Below, piece by piece: positions 8,551 to 17,349 of a stretch of 64,000 nt of DNA. The stretch is from NCBI GenBank assembly GCA_937991535.1, contig CALKHN010000040.1:1-64000 (forward strand). The letters are read 5' to 3'. The stretch's first letter is position 1, and the number at the start of each line of letters is the position of its first letter. The translations under genes were made by a program, and so were the position numbers. This stretch comes from an uncultured Sphingobacteriales bacterium (lineage in GTDB: Bacteria; Bacteroidota; Bacteroidia; Chitinophagales; Chitinophagaceae). The notes under the pieces were generated by a model. The model searched no databases. It saw nothing but the letters and a program-made list of their open reading frames with translations, and was not told where the DNA came from.

Positions 8551-8983
8551 TGAATCCGTTATGTTATCACATGCACGGAATAAAGTAAGCACATCTTTAC
8601 AGATTGTTATTGGCAGGTTTTCGCTGCAAGCTTTTATTTTTTATACGAAATGATAATTATTGCCGGTTAGAAAGCAGCAGGTATACGGGTTTAGGCGATA
8701 AATGATTTAGTGTATGATAACAGAAAAGACAGGATTTAAGACCTGAGATTGGTGCAGGTTGCAGGGGATTTCAAATTTGAAATCCGGGGCTCTGGATTTG
8801 AAGCTTATTTATTTCTTATGATTAGCCTTTTGGCGCTTTGCGTTTAAATGCGATCTGATCCGCCGCGGCGGATACCGACGGCATTTTCGAAATTTTATCG
8901 GCCCCTGCAGATAGGTCGGCCTACCGGTAGGCAAGTTTGTTTTTTATGATTTGGTTCTTGTTATTTGGTTCTTCATTCCGTTA
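8551..8983. repeat. Gene-free stretch with dispersed repeat copy
   Basis: No protein gene is supported in these 430 bp. 8768-8783 holds ATTTCAAATTTGAAAT, a near-perfect palindrome also seen in other gaps. 8919-8932 is a perfect 14-nt palindrome (GCCTACCGGTAGGC), followed by AAGTTTG and two TTTGGTTCTT units (8950-8972). That makes the second copy of the element seen at 755-800 and 53.3 kb. 8862-8878 has another GC-rich inverted motif (CCGCCGCGGCGG). The left part may encode a minus-strand small RNA that would end at the 8.5 kb terminator. Confidence 0.55.
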
Positions 8984-9589
8984 TCATTTCTCAATGACCA
9001 CTTCGGTGCCAATGGGTAGCATATCGTACAATTCATCCATATCACTGTACCGTACAGAAATGCAACCTTCCGTCCAGTTTATGTATTTATCAATCACCCA
9101 TTCTTCATTGGGACGTGTTCCATGAATACCTATTCCGCCACCTATTGAGGCCTTTTTAGGTACAACGCCTGATGCTTTGCGCATTTTAAATTTTTCGTAG
9201 CTTTCTTTGGTTGGATAATCAAGCAATAGAAATTTTCCCCATTTTTTATGGATTTTTTTGCCTACGATCCTGAAATGACCTTCGGGCGTAAGCCTGTCGC
9301 CCTCCATACGTTTATCGGCCTGGCTTTTATTACCAAAAACGACGGGGTAGGTGCCATACCAGCCTTCTTCATCATAAAGGGTCATTTCATAAGCGCCCTT
9401 TTTTATTACCAAACGGTAAGCAGAACTAACGGGGCTACTGGTTGCTTTCTTTTTATCCTTAGTTGAAGCGGTATCAGAAACTGCTGAAAGCATACCTGGC
9501 AAAGTGAGCTTTTTGTTTTTGACGCCCTGAAAACCAAAGCATATTCCTATTGTCAAAAATGAAAAAAAGATTCGAACAGGAGTCTTCAT
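8984..9589 (-). CDS. L,D-transpeptidase family protein (YkuD domain)
   Basis: YkuD-type enzymes form 3-3 cross-links in peptidoglycan or attach proteins to it, using a cysteine nucleophile. The 201-aa protein has an N-terminal signal or membrane anchor (TPVRIFFSFLTIGICFGF), a linker rich in S/K/T, then a YkuD domain from about residue 55. The active-site pattern is IGIHGTRP...WTEGCISVRYSD, with the nucleophilic Cys about 20 residues from the C-terminus of the motif. TEGC replaces the more usual SHGC, a change seen in the single-domain subset of the family. The start at 9589 (MKTPVRI) was chosen for its signal peptide. Confidence 0.9.
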   Translation of the reverse strand: MKTPVRIFFSFLTIGICFGFQGVKNKKLTLPGMLSAVSDTASTKDKKKATSSPVSSAYRLVIKKGAYEMTLYDEEGWYGTYPVVFGNKSQADKRMEGDRLTPEGHFRIVGKKIHKKWGKFLLLDYPTKESYEKFKMRKASGVVPKKASIGGGIGIHGTRPNEEWVIDKYINWTEGCISVRYSDMDELYDMLPIGTEVVIEK

Positions 9590-9601
9590 ACTAATCAACA
9601 A

Positions 9602-9866
9602 TTAAGCAATTAAAAAACGAGTGCAGTGTTTAAATATTTCTACTTACTCATTTCTTTGACTTTTGTTATACTGCAAATTAAAAGCCGGTAATTGTTATTC
9701 TTTTTTTAATAAATATTGATCTATGCCACAATTTGCTATATAACCTGTTAAATCACAGCTGTTGAATAATGATACTATCTTTTACCAAAAGAATCAGAAC
9801 CAAAACGAAAGCGTACGAAATGCAGGCGCAAAGAGTTTTGATACATTGCGTGTTATCCAAAGAAAA
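9602..9866. other. Gap between convergent-direction minus genes, nothing identified
   Basis: A 265-bp AT-rich stretch between the L,D-transpeptidase start and the end of the MerR gene. It presumably holds the promoter of the transpeptidase on the minus strand. A plus-strand open frame beginning at 9769 is only the antisense of the MerR gene end. Confidence 0.35.
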
Positions 9867-10463
9867 TTATAGACCGGCTTTGAGCTCCAGTAAAAATCGT
9901 TTGAGTTTTTCCAAACGTTGTATGAGTTCGAAATTTTGTTGTGCTTTTGATTTGTTTTTTTTCAGGTAATCTTTTGCACCTTCAATGGTGTATTTCCTTT
10001 GTCGCAACAAGTGATGAATAAGAGAAAGGTTTTTGATATCCTCCGGCCGAAAATGTCTGTCGCCTTTCCGGTTTTTCCGTGGTTTTAAAATATCAAATTC
10101 TGTTTCCCAATAGCGCAGCAAAGAAGTATTGAGGCTAAACATTTCCGCTACTTCACCAATGCTGTAATATTGTTTCTTAAAAAGCAGTTCATCATCCGGT
10201 ATGCTGATCATAGCGGATTCAGCGTCCATTTCCTTAATTGATTTTCGGCCCCTTTTACCCTTCTTTACAGTTTGCGTGTTAGCCTTCTTACTTTCGGCAG
10301 AGACAGCTTTCCCGGCAGTAACCTCAATTTGCCCGTCCTTATTGGTTGGTTCGTCTTTTTGGGCAACAGAAGCCATCTCCTGGTTATCAACATTTGCCAG
10401 GGGAGGAGGTTTATGTTCCTTCTCTTTTGCTTCTTGTCCGAATAAGTCTAATTGCTTAAACAT
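9867..10463 (-). CDS. MerR-family transcriptional regulator
   Basis: A 198-aa protein with a low-complexity charged N-terminal half (about 1-95, rich in K/E/Q/P, basic stretch KKGKRGRKSIKEMD) and a C-terminal MerR-type winged helix-turn-helix. The latter is YYSIGEVAEMFSLNTSLLRYWE, then FDILKPRKNRKGDRHFRPEDI. No C-terminal effector domain or metal-binding cysteines are visible, so it resembles the short Bacteroidota MerR proteins that sit beside alaS and an M23 peptidase; that conserved order is from memory. The ligand and targets are unknown. Confidence 0.88.
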   Translation of the reverse strand: MFKQLDLFGQEAKEKEHKPPPLANVDNQEMASVAQKDEPTNKDGQIEVTAGKAVSAESKKANTQTVKKGKRGRKSIKEMDAESAMISIPDDELLFKKQYYSIGEVAEMFSLNTSLLRYWETEFDILKPRKNRKGDRHFRPEDIKNLSLIHHLLRQRKYTIEGAKDYLKKNKSKAQQNFELIQRLEKLKRFLLELKAGL

Positions 10464-10514
10464 ACCGCTAAATTAACGGTATGCAGAAAAAATGATGCCG
10501 GGAATTATCAACAT

Positions 10515-11486
10515 TTAATCAAAGCTCTGATTGCCGGAGGCGGCCATCTTCACTATCCGGTCAAACTGTTCGGGTGTAAGGTCGTTGTAAAAGAAATAAA
10601 TAGGGTCAATATGACGCTTGTTTTTACGTACTTCATAATGCAAATGTGGGCCGGTAGATTTACCTGTATTGCCCACCCAGCCTATCAATTCGCCACGTTT
10701 CACTTTTTGTCCCGCTTTAGCTTTAATACGGTACTGATGTCCGTATAAAGTTTCATAACCATAGCCATGATTAATAATAACATGATTACCATAGCCATTA
10801 CCGGTATTGCCGGCTAACCGCACCACTCCATCTGCTGTAGCATAAATAGGCGTTCCCTGGGGTGCAGAAAAATCGAGACCCGCGTGCATTTTTACGGTTT
10901 TATACACGGGATCTATGCGGTAACCAAAGCCAGAAGCGATCCGGCTGAGATCCTTATTGCTCACCGGCTGAATCGCTGGCGTTGCGGCCAGCATCTTCTC
11001 CTTATTGCCAATCATTGCCTCAATCTCCTGGTAAGATTTTTTTTGAAAAGCGATCCGGTTCATCATCTTATCTAATGTAGCTGCTATGGAATAAGCCAGT
11101 TCGTTATCTTCCATACTTTCTGCCAATTGCACTTCCTGCTGCTTTTCCAGGTCTTTTGCCCTCGCACTATCCGGTATAGGATTGGCTTCAAATATCTCGC
11201 GGTACACATGGTTATCTCTTTTTTCCAGTTCAGCCATCTGCTGCTGAATGGTTCTTACCCTAACATTCAATAAACGGTAATCTTCCTTTATGCGGTTATT
11301 TTCCTGCCGCATCAACATTTCTTTAGGAGAATCTATTACCTGGAAGGCAATTGCAACTATAATCAGTGCGGTTACGAGAGCGCCGGCTAAAAAGCCCAGG
11401 ATACGCAGGAGTTTTACCCGCAGGGGGGTCACCAGTTTTTCGTAACGGAGCGAATTGGTATTGTAGTAATACTTTATTTTTTTCAT
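10515..11486 (-). CDS. M23 family metallopeptidase (LytM endopeptidase)
   Basis: Probable periplasmic peptidoglycan endopeptidase of 323 aa. Residues about 22-48 form one transmembrane segment (LLRILGFLAGALVTALIIVAIAF), followed by a coiled-coil region (about 55-150) and a complete M23 domain (about 195-300). The zinc ligands are present: HAGLDFSAP (HxxxD) and GPHLHYEV (HxH). This contrasts with the ligand-less LytM protein at 2.2 kb. The start at 11486 was chosen (MKKIKYYYNTNSLRYEK is the conserved lead of this family); the frame extends 12 codons further upstream. It is divergent from alaS, with about 136 bp between starts. Confidence 0.92.
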   Translation of the reverse strand: MKKIKYYYNTNSLRYEKLVTPLRVKLLRILGFLAGALVTALIIVAIAFQVIDSPKEMLMRQENNRIKEDYRLLNVRVRTIQQQMAELEKRDNHVYREIFEANPIPDSARAKDLEKQQEVQLAESMEDNELAYSIAATLDKMMNRIAFQKKSYQEIEAMIGNKEKMLAATPAIQPVSNKDLSRIASGFGYRIDPVYKTVKMHAGLDFSAPQGTPIYATADGVVRLAGNTGNGYGNHVIINHGYGYETLYGHQYRIKAKAGQKVKRGELIGWVGNTGKSTGPHLHYEVRKNKRHIDPIYFFYNDLTPEQFDRIVKMAASGNQSFD

Positions 11487-11622
11487 GAAGCGGGTATCTG
11501 TTGCCGGCTTTATTGAGCGCATAAAAACCAGCTATAATTTAACTACCTTCGCACCCGGTTTTGCGGGTAAAGGCAAATATAAAATTTAAACGTTCAAACG
11601 CCACAAAAAATATAACGGTGCA

Positions 11623-14262
11623 ATGATGACTTCAGTACAAATAAGGCAGGCTTTCCTCGATTTTTTTAAATCAAAAAAACACCACATTGTTCCATCAGCG
11701 CCTATAGTAATTAAAAATGACCCTACGCTTTTGTTTACCAATGCAGGGATGAACCAGTTTAAGGACTATTTCCTTGGAAATAAAAAAGCACCTTACCAAA
11801 GGGTAGCAGACACGCAGAAATGTTTACGGGTAAGCGGTAAGCACAACGACCTGGAAGAGGTTGGGGTGGATACCTATCATCATACAATGTTTGAAATGCT
11901 GGGCAACTGGAGTTTTGGCGACCCTTCCCGCCCGGAAGGTGGATATTTTAAGCAGGAAGCCATAGCCTGGAGCTGGGAACTGTTAACATCCATATATAAT
12001 ATCCCCAAAGACCGCTTATACGTAACCGTTTTTGAAGGAGATGAAAAAGAAGGGCTTCCGGGAGATGAGGAAGCATACAACGAGTGGAAAAAAGTAATAG
12101 CCGAAGAAAGAATATTGAAGGGAAAGAAAAAAGACAATTTCTGGGAGATGGGTGATACGGGACCCTGCGGACCCTGTACAGAAATACATGTGGACTGCCG
12201 CAGTGAAGAAGAAAGACGAACAACAGACGGGAAAACATTAGTAAACAATGATCATCCGCAGGTAATTGAAATATGGAATAATGTATTTATACAATTCAAC
12301 CGCTTAAAGAACGGGACCCTTGAACCATTGCCCGCCCGCCATGTAGATACGGGAATGGGGTTTGAAAGATTAGTGAGAGTGCTACAGGAAAAAAACTCCA
12401 ATTACGATACAGATATTTTTACCGGAACCATTGCAGGCATAGAAAAACTAACCGGGCAAAAATACGATTTCAGCGACAGTAAACAGGCCGTGACCTTCCG
12501 GGTGCTTGCAGATCATATAAGGGCTATAAGCTTTACCATTGCCGATGGGCAATTACCTTCCAATACCGGCGCGGGGTATGTTATCAGAAGAATATTGAGA
12601 AGGGCAGTAAGGTATTATTATTCTTATCTAAATTATAAACAGCCCTTACTGCATCAGTTGGTGACGGGTATCGCGCTCCAGTTCAAATATGTTTTCCCGG
12701 AGTTGTACCAGCAGGCAGAGTTTGTGATAAAAGTGGTGCGGGAAGAAGAAGATGCATTTTTAAGAACCCTGGAAAAGGGTTTGAAGCGCATTGATGATAT
12801 TATCGGAGCTGTGAGTAACAGCAGGGCCATTACAGGCAGGGACGCTTTTGAATTATATGATACTTATGGGTTTCCTTTCGATTTAACACGACTGATTGCC
12901 GATGAAAATAAGTTGTCGGTGGATCAGACCGGTTTTGAAAAAGAGATGCAGGAACAAAAAAACCGTAGTCGGGCCGCAACTGCTATTGATACTGAAGACT
13001 GGATTGAAATAAATAAGACCGATACATTTGCTTTTGTTGGCTACAATGATCTGCTGGTAGAAACACTTGTGGTTAAATACCGAAAAGTGAAAACGAAAGG
13101 AAAAGAACAATACCAGCTGGTATTGGAAACCACACCTTTTTATGCCGAAAGCGGGGGACAGGTGGGTGATAAAGGCATTCTTCAGTTCGGAGAAGAAAAG
13201 ATCGCTGTTACAGATACCAAAAAAGAGAATGACCTGATTATTCATTTCACCGAAAAATTACCTTCCGATATTACTCTCCCGGTTATCGCTTCGGTGAATT
13301 TCGAAAACAGGTTGTGCACCATGTACAACCATACCGCTACACATTTGCTTCATGCCGCGCTGCAACAAATATTAGGCAGGCATGTAGCGCAGAAGGGTTC
13401 ATTGGTATCGCCGGACGAATTGCGTTTCGACTTTTCACATTTTGCAAAAGTTACGGAAGCAGAAATCAGGGAAGCAGAATTACTGGTAAATGAAAAGATC
13501 CGTCAGAATATTCCGGTAGTTATTAAAGAAATGCCTAAAGAAGAGGCACTTCAACTGGGCGCGATGGCGTTGTTCGGGGAAAAATACGGCGATGTGGTAA
13601 GGGTGGTGATCATTGATGCGGATTATTCCGTTGAATTGTGCGGCGGCACCCATGTAAGCAATACCGGCATGATTGGCCTGTTTGCTATTGTGTCTGAATC
13701 GGCGGTGGCAGCCGGCGTAAGACGCGTGGAGGCGCTTACCGGCCCGGCCGCCATACAATACAGTTTCGACAAAATAAGTGAGTACAAACATATCAGCGAA
13801 TTGCTGAAAGCAAAGAATCCGCTAAAAGCAATAGAAAAGCTGATAGAAGACAAAAACACCCTTCAAAAAGAAATTGAAAGTCTGGAGGCAAGGCAACTGG
13901 TGCAGATCAGGAATGAACTGTTGCAAAAAGATGAAACCATAAATGGGGTAACTTTTATCGGCGATATTGTACAGGTACGCCATGCAGATGCCTTAAAAAA
14001 AATATGTTTTGATGTAAAAAACAATCTGCGCGATTATGTAATGGTGCTCTGCGCAAATATTGACGGCAAGGCCTTTGTTGCACTGGGCATGTCGGAGATA
14101 GTTGCTGCTGCAAAACAGTTAGACGCCGCTAAAATCATTAAAGAACATATAGCGCCATTGATTAAGGGCGGCGGTGGCGGCCAAAAGACCCTGGCCACAG
14201 CGGGCGGACAGGATGCATCGCAATTGGCCCAGGTGATAGAGAAAGTAAAATCTTTACTATAA
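11623..14262 (+). CDS. alaS: Alanine--tRNA ligase
   Basis: AlaRS charges tRNA-Ala and edits mischarged Ser/Gly. The 879-aa protein is full length. The class II catalytic core is at residues 1-240, with FTNAGMNQFKDYFLG and GDTGPCGPCTEIH. The tRNA-recognition region follows. The editing domain has the HTATHLLHAAL zinc motif and CGGTHVSNTG. The C-Ala domain ends in KGGGGGQKTLATAGGQ. Two ATGs are adjacent at 11623 and 11626; either gives a family-like N-terminus (TSVQIRQAFLDFFKSKKH). An AT-rich leader with TACCTTCG at 11542-11549 is a possible -7 box. Confidence 0.97.
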   Translation: MMTSVQIRQAFLDFFKSKKHHIVPSAPIVIKNDPTLLFTNAGMNQFKDYFLGNKKAPYQRVADTQKCLRVSGKHNDLEEVGVDTYHHTMFEMLGNWSFGDPSRPEGGYFKQEAIAWSWELLTSIYNIPKDRLYVTVFEGDEKEGLPGDEEAYNEWKKVIAEERILKGKKKDNFWEMGDTGPCGPCTEIHVDCRSEEERRTTDGKTLVNNDHPQVIEIWNNVFIQFNRLKNGTLEPLPARHVDTGMGFERLVRVLQEKNSNYDTDIFTGTIAGIEKLTGQKYDFSDSKQAVTFRVLADHIRAISFTIADGQLPSNTGAGYVIRRILRRAVRYYYSYLNYKQPLLHQLVTGIALQFKYVFPELYQQAEFVIKVVREEEDAFLRTLEKGLKRIDDIIGAVSNSRAITGRDAFELYDTYGFPFDLTRLIADENKLSVDQTGFEKEMQEQKNRSRAATAIDTEDWIEINKTDTFAFVGYNDLLVETLVVKYRKVKTKGKEQYQLVLETTPFYAESGGQVGDKGILQFGEEKIAVTDTKKENDLIIHFTEKLPSDITLPVIASVNFENRLCTMYNHTATHLLHAALQQILGRHVAQKGSLVSPDELRFDFSHFAKVTEAEIREAELLVNEKIRQNIPVVIKEMPKEEALQLGAMALFGEKYGDVVRVVIIDADYSVELCGGTHVSNTGMIGLFAIVSESAVAAGVRRVEALTGPAAIQYSFDKISEYKHISELLKAKNPLKAIEKLIEDKNTLQKEIESLEARQLVQIRNELLQKDETINGVTFIGDIVQVRHADALKKICFDVKNNLRDYVMVLCANIDGKAFVALGMSEIVAAAKQLDAAKIIKEHIAPLIKGGGGGQKTLATAGGQDASQLAQVIEKVKSLL

Positions 14263-14513
14263 AAAATATCGCTTTTATATGACTTGCCCGGGGTGCATTG
14301 TAGAAGAAATTCCCCTTCTTAGCTAAAAATAAATGTCATCTCCGTTAACTTTTAACAGCATAACCATACACTATAAATAAATTATTCTGCACTCAAAAGC
14401 TTTTCACGGCTCCTTCTTAACCAAATGGAAAAGTCTTCTGGTATATATGCTTTTGAATATTCATTCATTGGTTTGATTATTGATGTTAGTAAAAAAAAAT
14501 AAAATATATAGAT
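14263..14513. other. alaS-dps gap
   Basis: These 250 bp are AT-rich with no gene. The final 30 bases before dps are nearly all A/T (AAAAAAAATAAAATATATAG), which probably serves as an unstructured translation-initiation region in place of a Shine-Dalgarno site. No operator of the OxyR or Fur type could be recognised by eye. Confidence 0.35.
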
Positions 14514-14987
14514 ATGGCTAAAGTAAACATCGGGATCACCGAAAAAAACCGGCAGGCAGTTGCCGCCATACTGAATCAGATTCTTGCTGATGAACACATA
14601 CTGTACAATAAAACGCGCAGCTATCACTGGAATGTAGAAGGGTCCAGTTTTATGGAACTGCATAAACTGTATGAAGAACAATATACTGCTTTGGCAGAGA
14701 TCATTGATGAAATAGCGGAACGCATACGTACGGTTGGGCATTATGCAGAAGGGAGACTGAAAGAATTGTTGAAACTGGCTGCATTGGATGAGCCTCAGGT
14801 GCCTACCCGTTTTGAAAAACAAATACCCAACTTAGATGCGGATCATGAAACGATCATCATTAACCTGCGCAAACAGATTACAGAATTAGACGAAAAATAT
14901 AAAGATATAGGCAGCAGCGATTTTTTAACCGGCCTGCTCAAGCAGCATGAAAAAATGGCCTGGATGCTGAGGTCTTATGTGGGCTAA
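14514..14987 (+). CDS. dps: Dps family DNA-binding/ferritin-like protein
   Basis: Dps dodecamers bind DNA, oxidise Fe(II) with hydrogen peroxide and store iron, protecting DNA in starvation or oxidative stress. The 157-aa protein shows the Dps signature with ferroxidase ligands: TRSYHWNVEGSSFMELHKLY, EEQYTALAEIIDEIAERI and GHYAEGRLKELL. There is no lysine-rich N-terminal tail beyond MAKVNIG, so DNA binding may be weak. It is a single-gene unit closed by a clear terminator 20 bp downstream. It could equally be called a Dps-like miniferritin. Confidence 0.93.
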   Translation: MAKVNIGITEKNRQAVAAILNQILADEHILYNKTRSYHWNVEGSSFMELHKLYEEQYTALAEIIDEIAERIRTVGHYAEGRLKELLKLAALDEPQVPTRFEKQIPNLDADHETIIINLRKQITELDEKYKDIGSSDFLTGLLKQHEKMAWMLRSYVG

Positions 14988-15006
14988 CAATTTCTACATT
15001 TATAAG

Positions 15007-15043
15007 AAAAAGACAAACAAGACGCGGCGTGTTTGTCTTTTTT
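15007..15043 (+). terminator. Rho-independent terminator after dps
   Basis: AAAGACAAACA (15009-15019) pairs with TGTTTGTCTTT (15030-15040) around a 10-nt GC-rich loop, followed by TTT. This is an 11-bp perfect stem with a U tract on the plus strand. Confidence 0.85.
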
Positions 15044-15284
15044 ATTTCCCGGCAATGCACCCCAGCGTTATACATGTATTCCATTATTGCGGTCAAAGCA
15101 CAACCTGAGACGATAACTGCATGCCTGATATTCAGCAGGGTAAAAAAGTAGCTGCGAAACTTGTTTATTAAATGCGGCAAAATGAATAATTTCATTTACT
15201 GGCTGCCTGCAGGGCGCAGGGTTCGTATTCAAAGATGATGCTTAATTCAAAATGTAAGAAATAATGTGTCTCATTTTATCCCCA

Positions 15285-17246
15285 ATGACTTTTTTAAAGA
15301 AATATTTGATTGTCCCGGCATTGCTTTTCGTAACCACAGCAACAGCACAAACCTCCCCGCAAAAAATATACCCTGTACCCTTTTCAGATGTAACCGTTAC
15401 GGATCCGTTCTGGAAACCGAAAATGGAAACCGTAGCTACTGCTACGATTGATGCCTGTGTAAATTACACACAGGATAAAACCGGACGAATCCGCAATTTT
15501 GAAAAAGCAGCCAAACGCTCCGGCAAACATGAGGGAATATATTACGATGACTCTGATGTGTATAAAGCCATCGAAGCCATTGCCTATTCACTGAAAAATT
15601 ATCCCGATGCCGAACTCGAAAAAAACACGGATGAATGGATTGACAAAATCGCCGCTGCACAGTTGCCCGATGGTTATCTGAACACTTACTATATACTTAC
15701 AGATATCAATAAGCGCTGGACGGACATGGAAAAACATGAAGATTATTGCGCAGGGCATCTTATTGAAGCGGGCATAGCTTATTACAACACAACCGGTAAA
15801 AGCAAGCTACTGAATACGGCCATCCGGTTTGCCGATCATATTGACGCTGTTTTCCGGCTGCAAAACCGGCCATGGGTAAGCGGTCACCAGGAAATAGAGT
15901 TGGCGCTGATGAAACTGTATCATCATACACAAAATAAAAAATACCTCGAACTATCGAACTGGTTCCTGGAACAGCGCGGGCATGGAAAGGGAAGAGGCGT
16001 GATATGGGATCAGTGGAAAGATCCGGATTACTGCCAGGATGGATTACCTGTTAAAGATCAAAGAAAAATAACCGGCCACGCGGTAAGGGCCATGTATCTG
16101 TATACCGGCGCCGCCGATGTGGCAGCCGTTACCAACGATGCGGGATATATAACGGCCATGGATTCCATATGGCAGGATGTGGTATTCCGTCATATGTATA
16201 TCACGGGTGGTATAGGCGCTCAGGGCAGCAATGAGGGATTCGGCAAACCCTATGACCTGCCTAACGCTACGGCTTATTGCGAAACCTGTGCTTCGGTAGG
16301 TATGGTATTCTGGAACCAGCGGATGAACATGCTTTCCGGAAATGCAAAATACATTGATGTGCTGGAAAGAAGCTTATACAATGGCGCCTTAGATGGCTTA
16401 TCACTCTCGGGTGATCGCTTTTTTTATGGTAACCCTCTTGCATCTTCGGGTAACCATAACCGCAGTGAATGGTTTGGAACAGCCTGTTGTCCTTCCAATA
16501 TCGCCCGGCTGGTAAGCTCACTGGGTAATTATATATATGCAACTTCAAATGATGCTGCGTGGGTAAATTTATTTGCCGGCAGCCATACCACGGTTCTGAT
16601 AAACAAAAACAAAGTAGATCTTACCATGGAAACCGGCTATCCCTGGAAAGGAGATGTAAAGCTAACGGTGTCACCTGCTAAAAAACGGGACTTTGAACTG
16701 CGCATACGTATCCCCGGCTGGCTTTCGGAACCCGTTCCGGGCGATCTGTACAGGTATGCTACAGCGTATAAAGAAGCTCCGGCAATACAAGTGAACGGCA
16801 GTCCGGTTCAATATGGTGTAGCAGACGGTTATGCGGTTATAAAACGGGGTTGGAAAAAGGGGGATATTGTTACCATGAATCTGCCAATGAAAGTAAGAAG
16901 GATTGTAAGCAATCCGGCCGTGAAGCAAAATAAGAACAGGACAGCACTTCAATACGGCCCCCTGGTATATTGTGTAGAGGACGCTAATGACGGATTTGAT
17001 GCAGGAGGAGTAATCGTTCCTGACGGTACTGCGTTTGAAATATCTTATGAACCTTCTTTACTGGGAGGCGTAAATGTATTGCGATTTAATGCGCCGGTAG
17101 TAACCATAGGTAAAGATGGACTATCGGTATCCACTTTGATAAAGAAAGTTACAGCCATCCCCTATTTTAGCTGGAACAACAGGGGCGCCAGTGAAATGCA
17201 GGTATGGTTACCATCCGGCATTCAGCAGATAAGTATAAATGAGTAG
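15285..17246 (+). CDS. Secreted GH127 glycoside hydrolase (beta-L-arabinofuranosidase type)
   Basis: GH127 enzymes release beta-L-arabinofuranose from plant glycoproteins or related glycans with a cysteine nucleophile held by zinc. The 653-aa protein has a Sec signal (MTFLKKYLIVPALLFVTTATAQ), an alpha/alpha-barrel (about 25-430) and C-terminal beta domains. The zinc/catalytic residues are visible: YCETCASVG (Glu and Cys near residue 330) and the CC pair in FGTACCPSNIAR near residue 400. HEDYCAGHLIEAG and GGIGAQGSNEGFG are further family blocks. It is not in a susCD operon here. The start at 15285 was chosen for the signal peptide. Substrate by family only. Confidence 0.88.
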   Translation: MTFLKKYLIVPALLFVTTATAQTSPQKIYPVPFSDVTVTDPFWKPKMETVATATIDACVNYTQDKTGRIRNFEKAAKRSGKHEGIYYDDSDVYKAIEAIAYSLKNYPDAELEKNTDEWIDKIAAAQLPDGYLNTYYILTDINKRWTDMEKHEDYCAGHLIEAGIAYYNTTGKSKLLNTAIRFADHIDAVFRLQNRPWVSGHQEIELALMKLYHHTQNKKYLELSNWFLEQRGHGKGRGVIWDQWKDPDYCQDGLPVKDQRKITGHAVRAMYLYTGAADVAAVTNDAGYITAMDSIWQDVVFRHMYITGGIGAQGSNEGFGKPYDLPNATAYCETCASVGMVFWNQRMNMLSGNAKYIDVLERSLYNGALDGLSLSGDRFFYGNPLASSGNHNRSEWFGTACCPSNIARLVSSLGNYIYATSNDAAWVNLFAGSHTTVLINKNKVDLTMETGYPWKGDVKLTVSPAKKRDFELRIRIPGWLSEPVPGDLYRYATAYKEAPAIQVNGSPVQYGVADGYAVIKRGWKKGDIVTMNLPMKVRRIVSNPAVKQNKNRTALQYGPLVYCVEDANDGFDAGGVIVPDGTAFEISYEPSLLGGVNVLRFNAPVVTIGKDGLSVSTLIKKVTAIPYFSWNNRGASEMQVWLPSGIQQISINE

Positions 17247-17349
17247 CCTTGCTTTATACGGTGCAGCAAGGCCCTGTTACGGATTTTAGCGGTCATCCCA
17301 TCTCCGCAAAGCCGGAAACAGGAAACACAACGCCGCGGGAGGATAAAAC

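Noticed and set aside
9769..9969. Plus-strand open frame over the MerR gene end
   Set aside because: It is antisense to a well-supported gene and has no features of its own.
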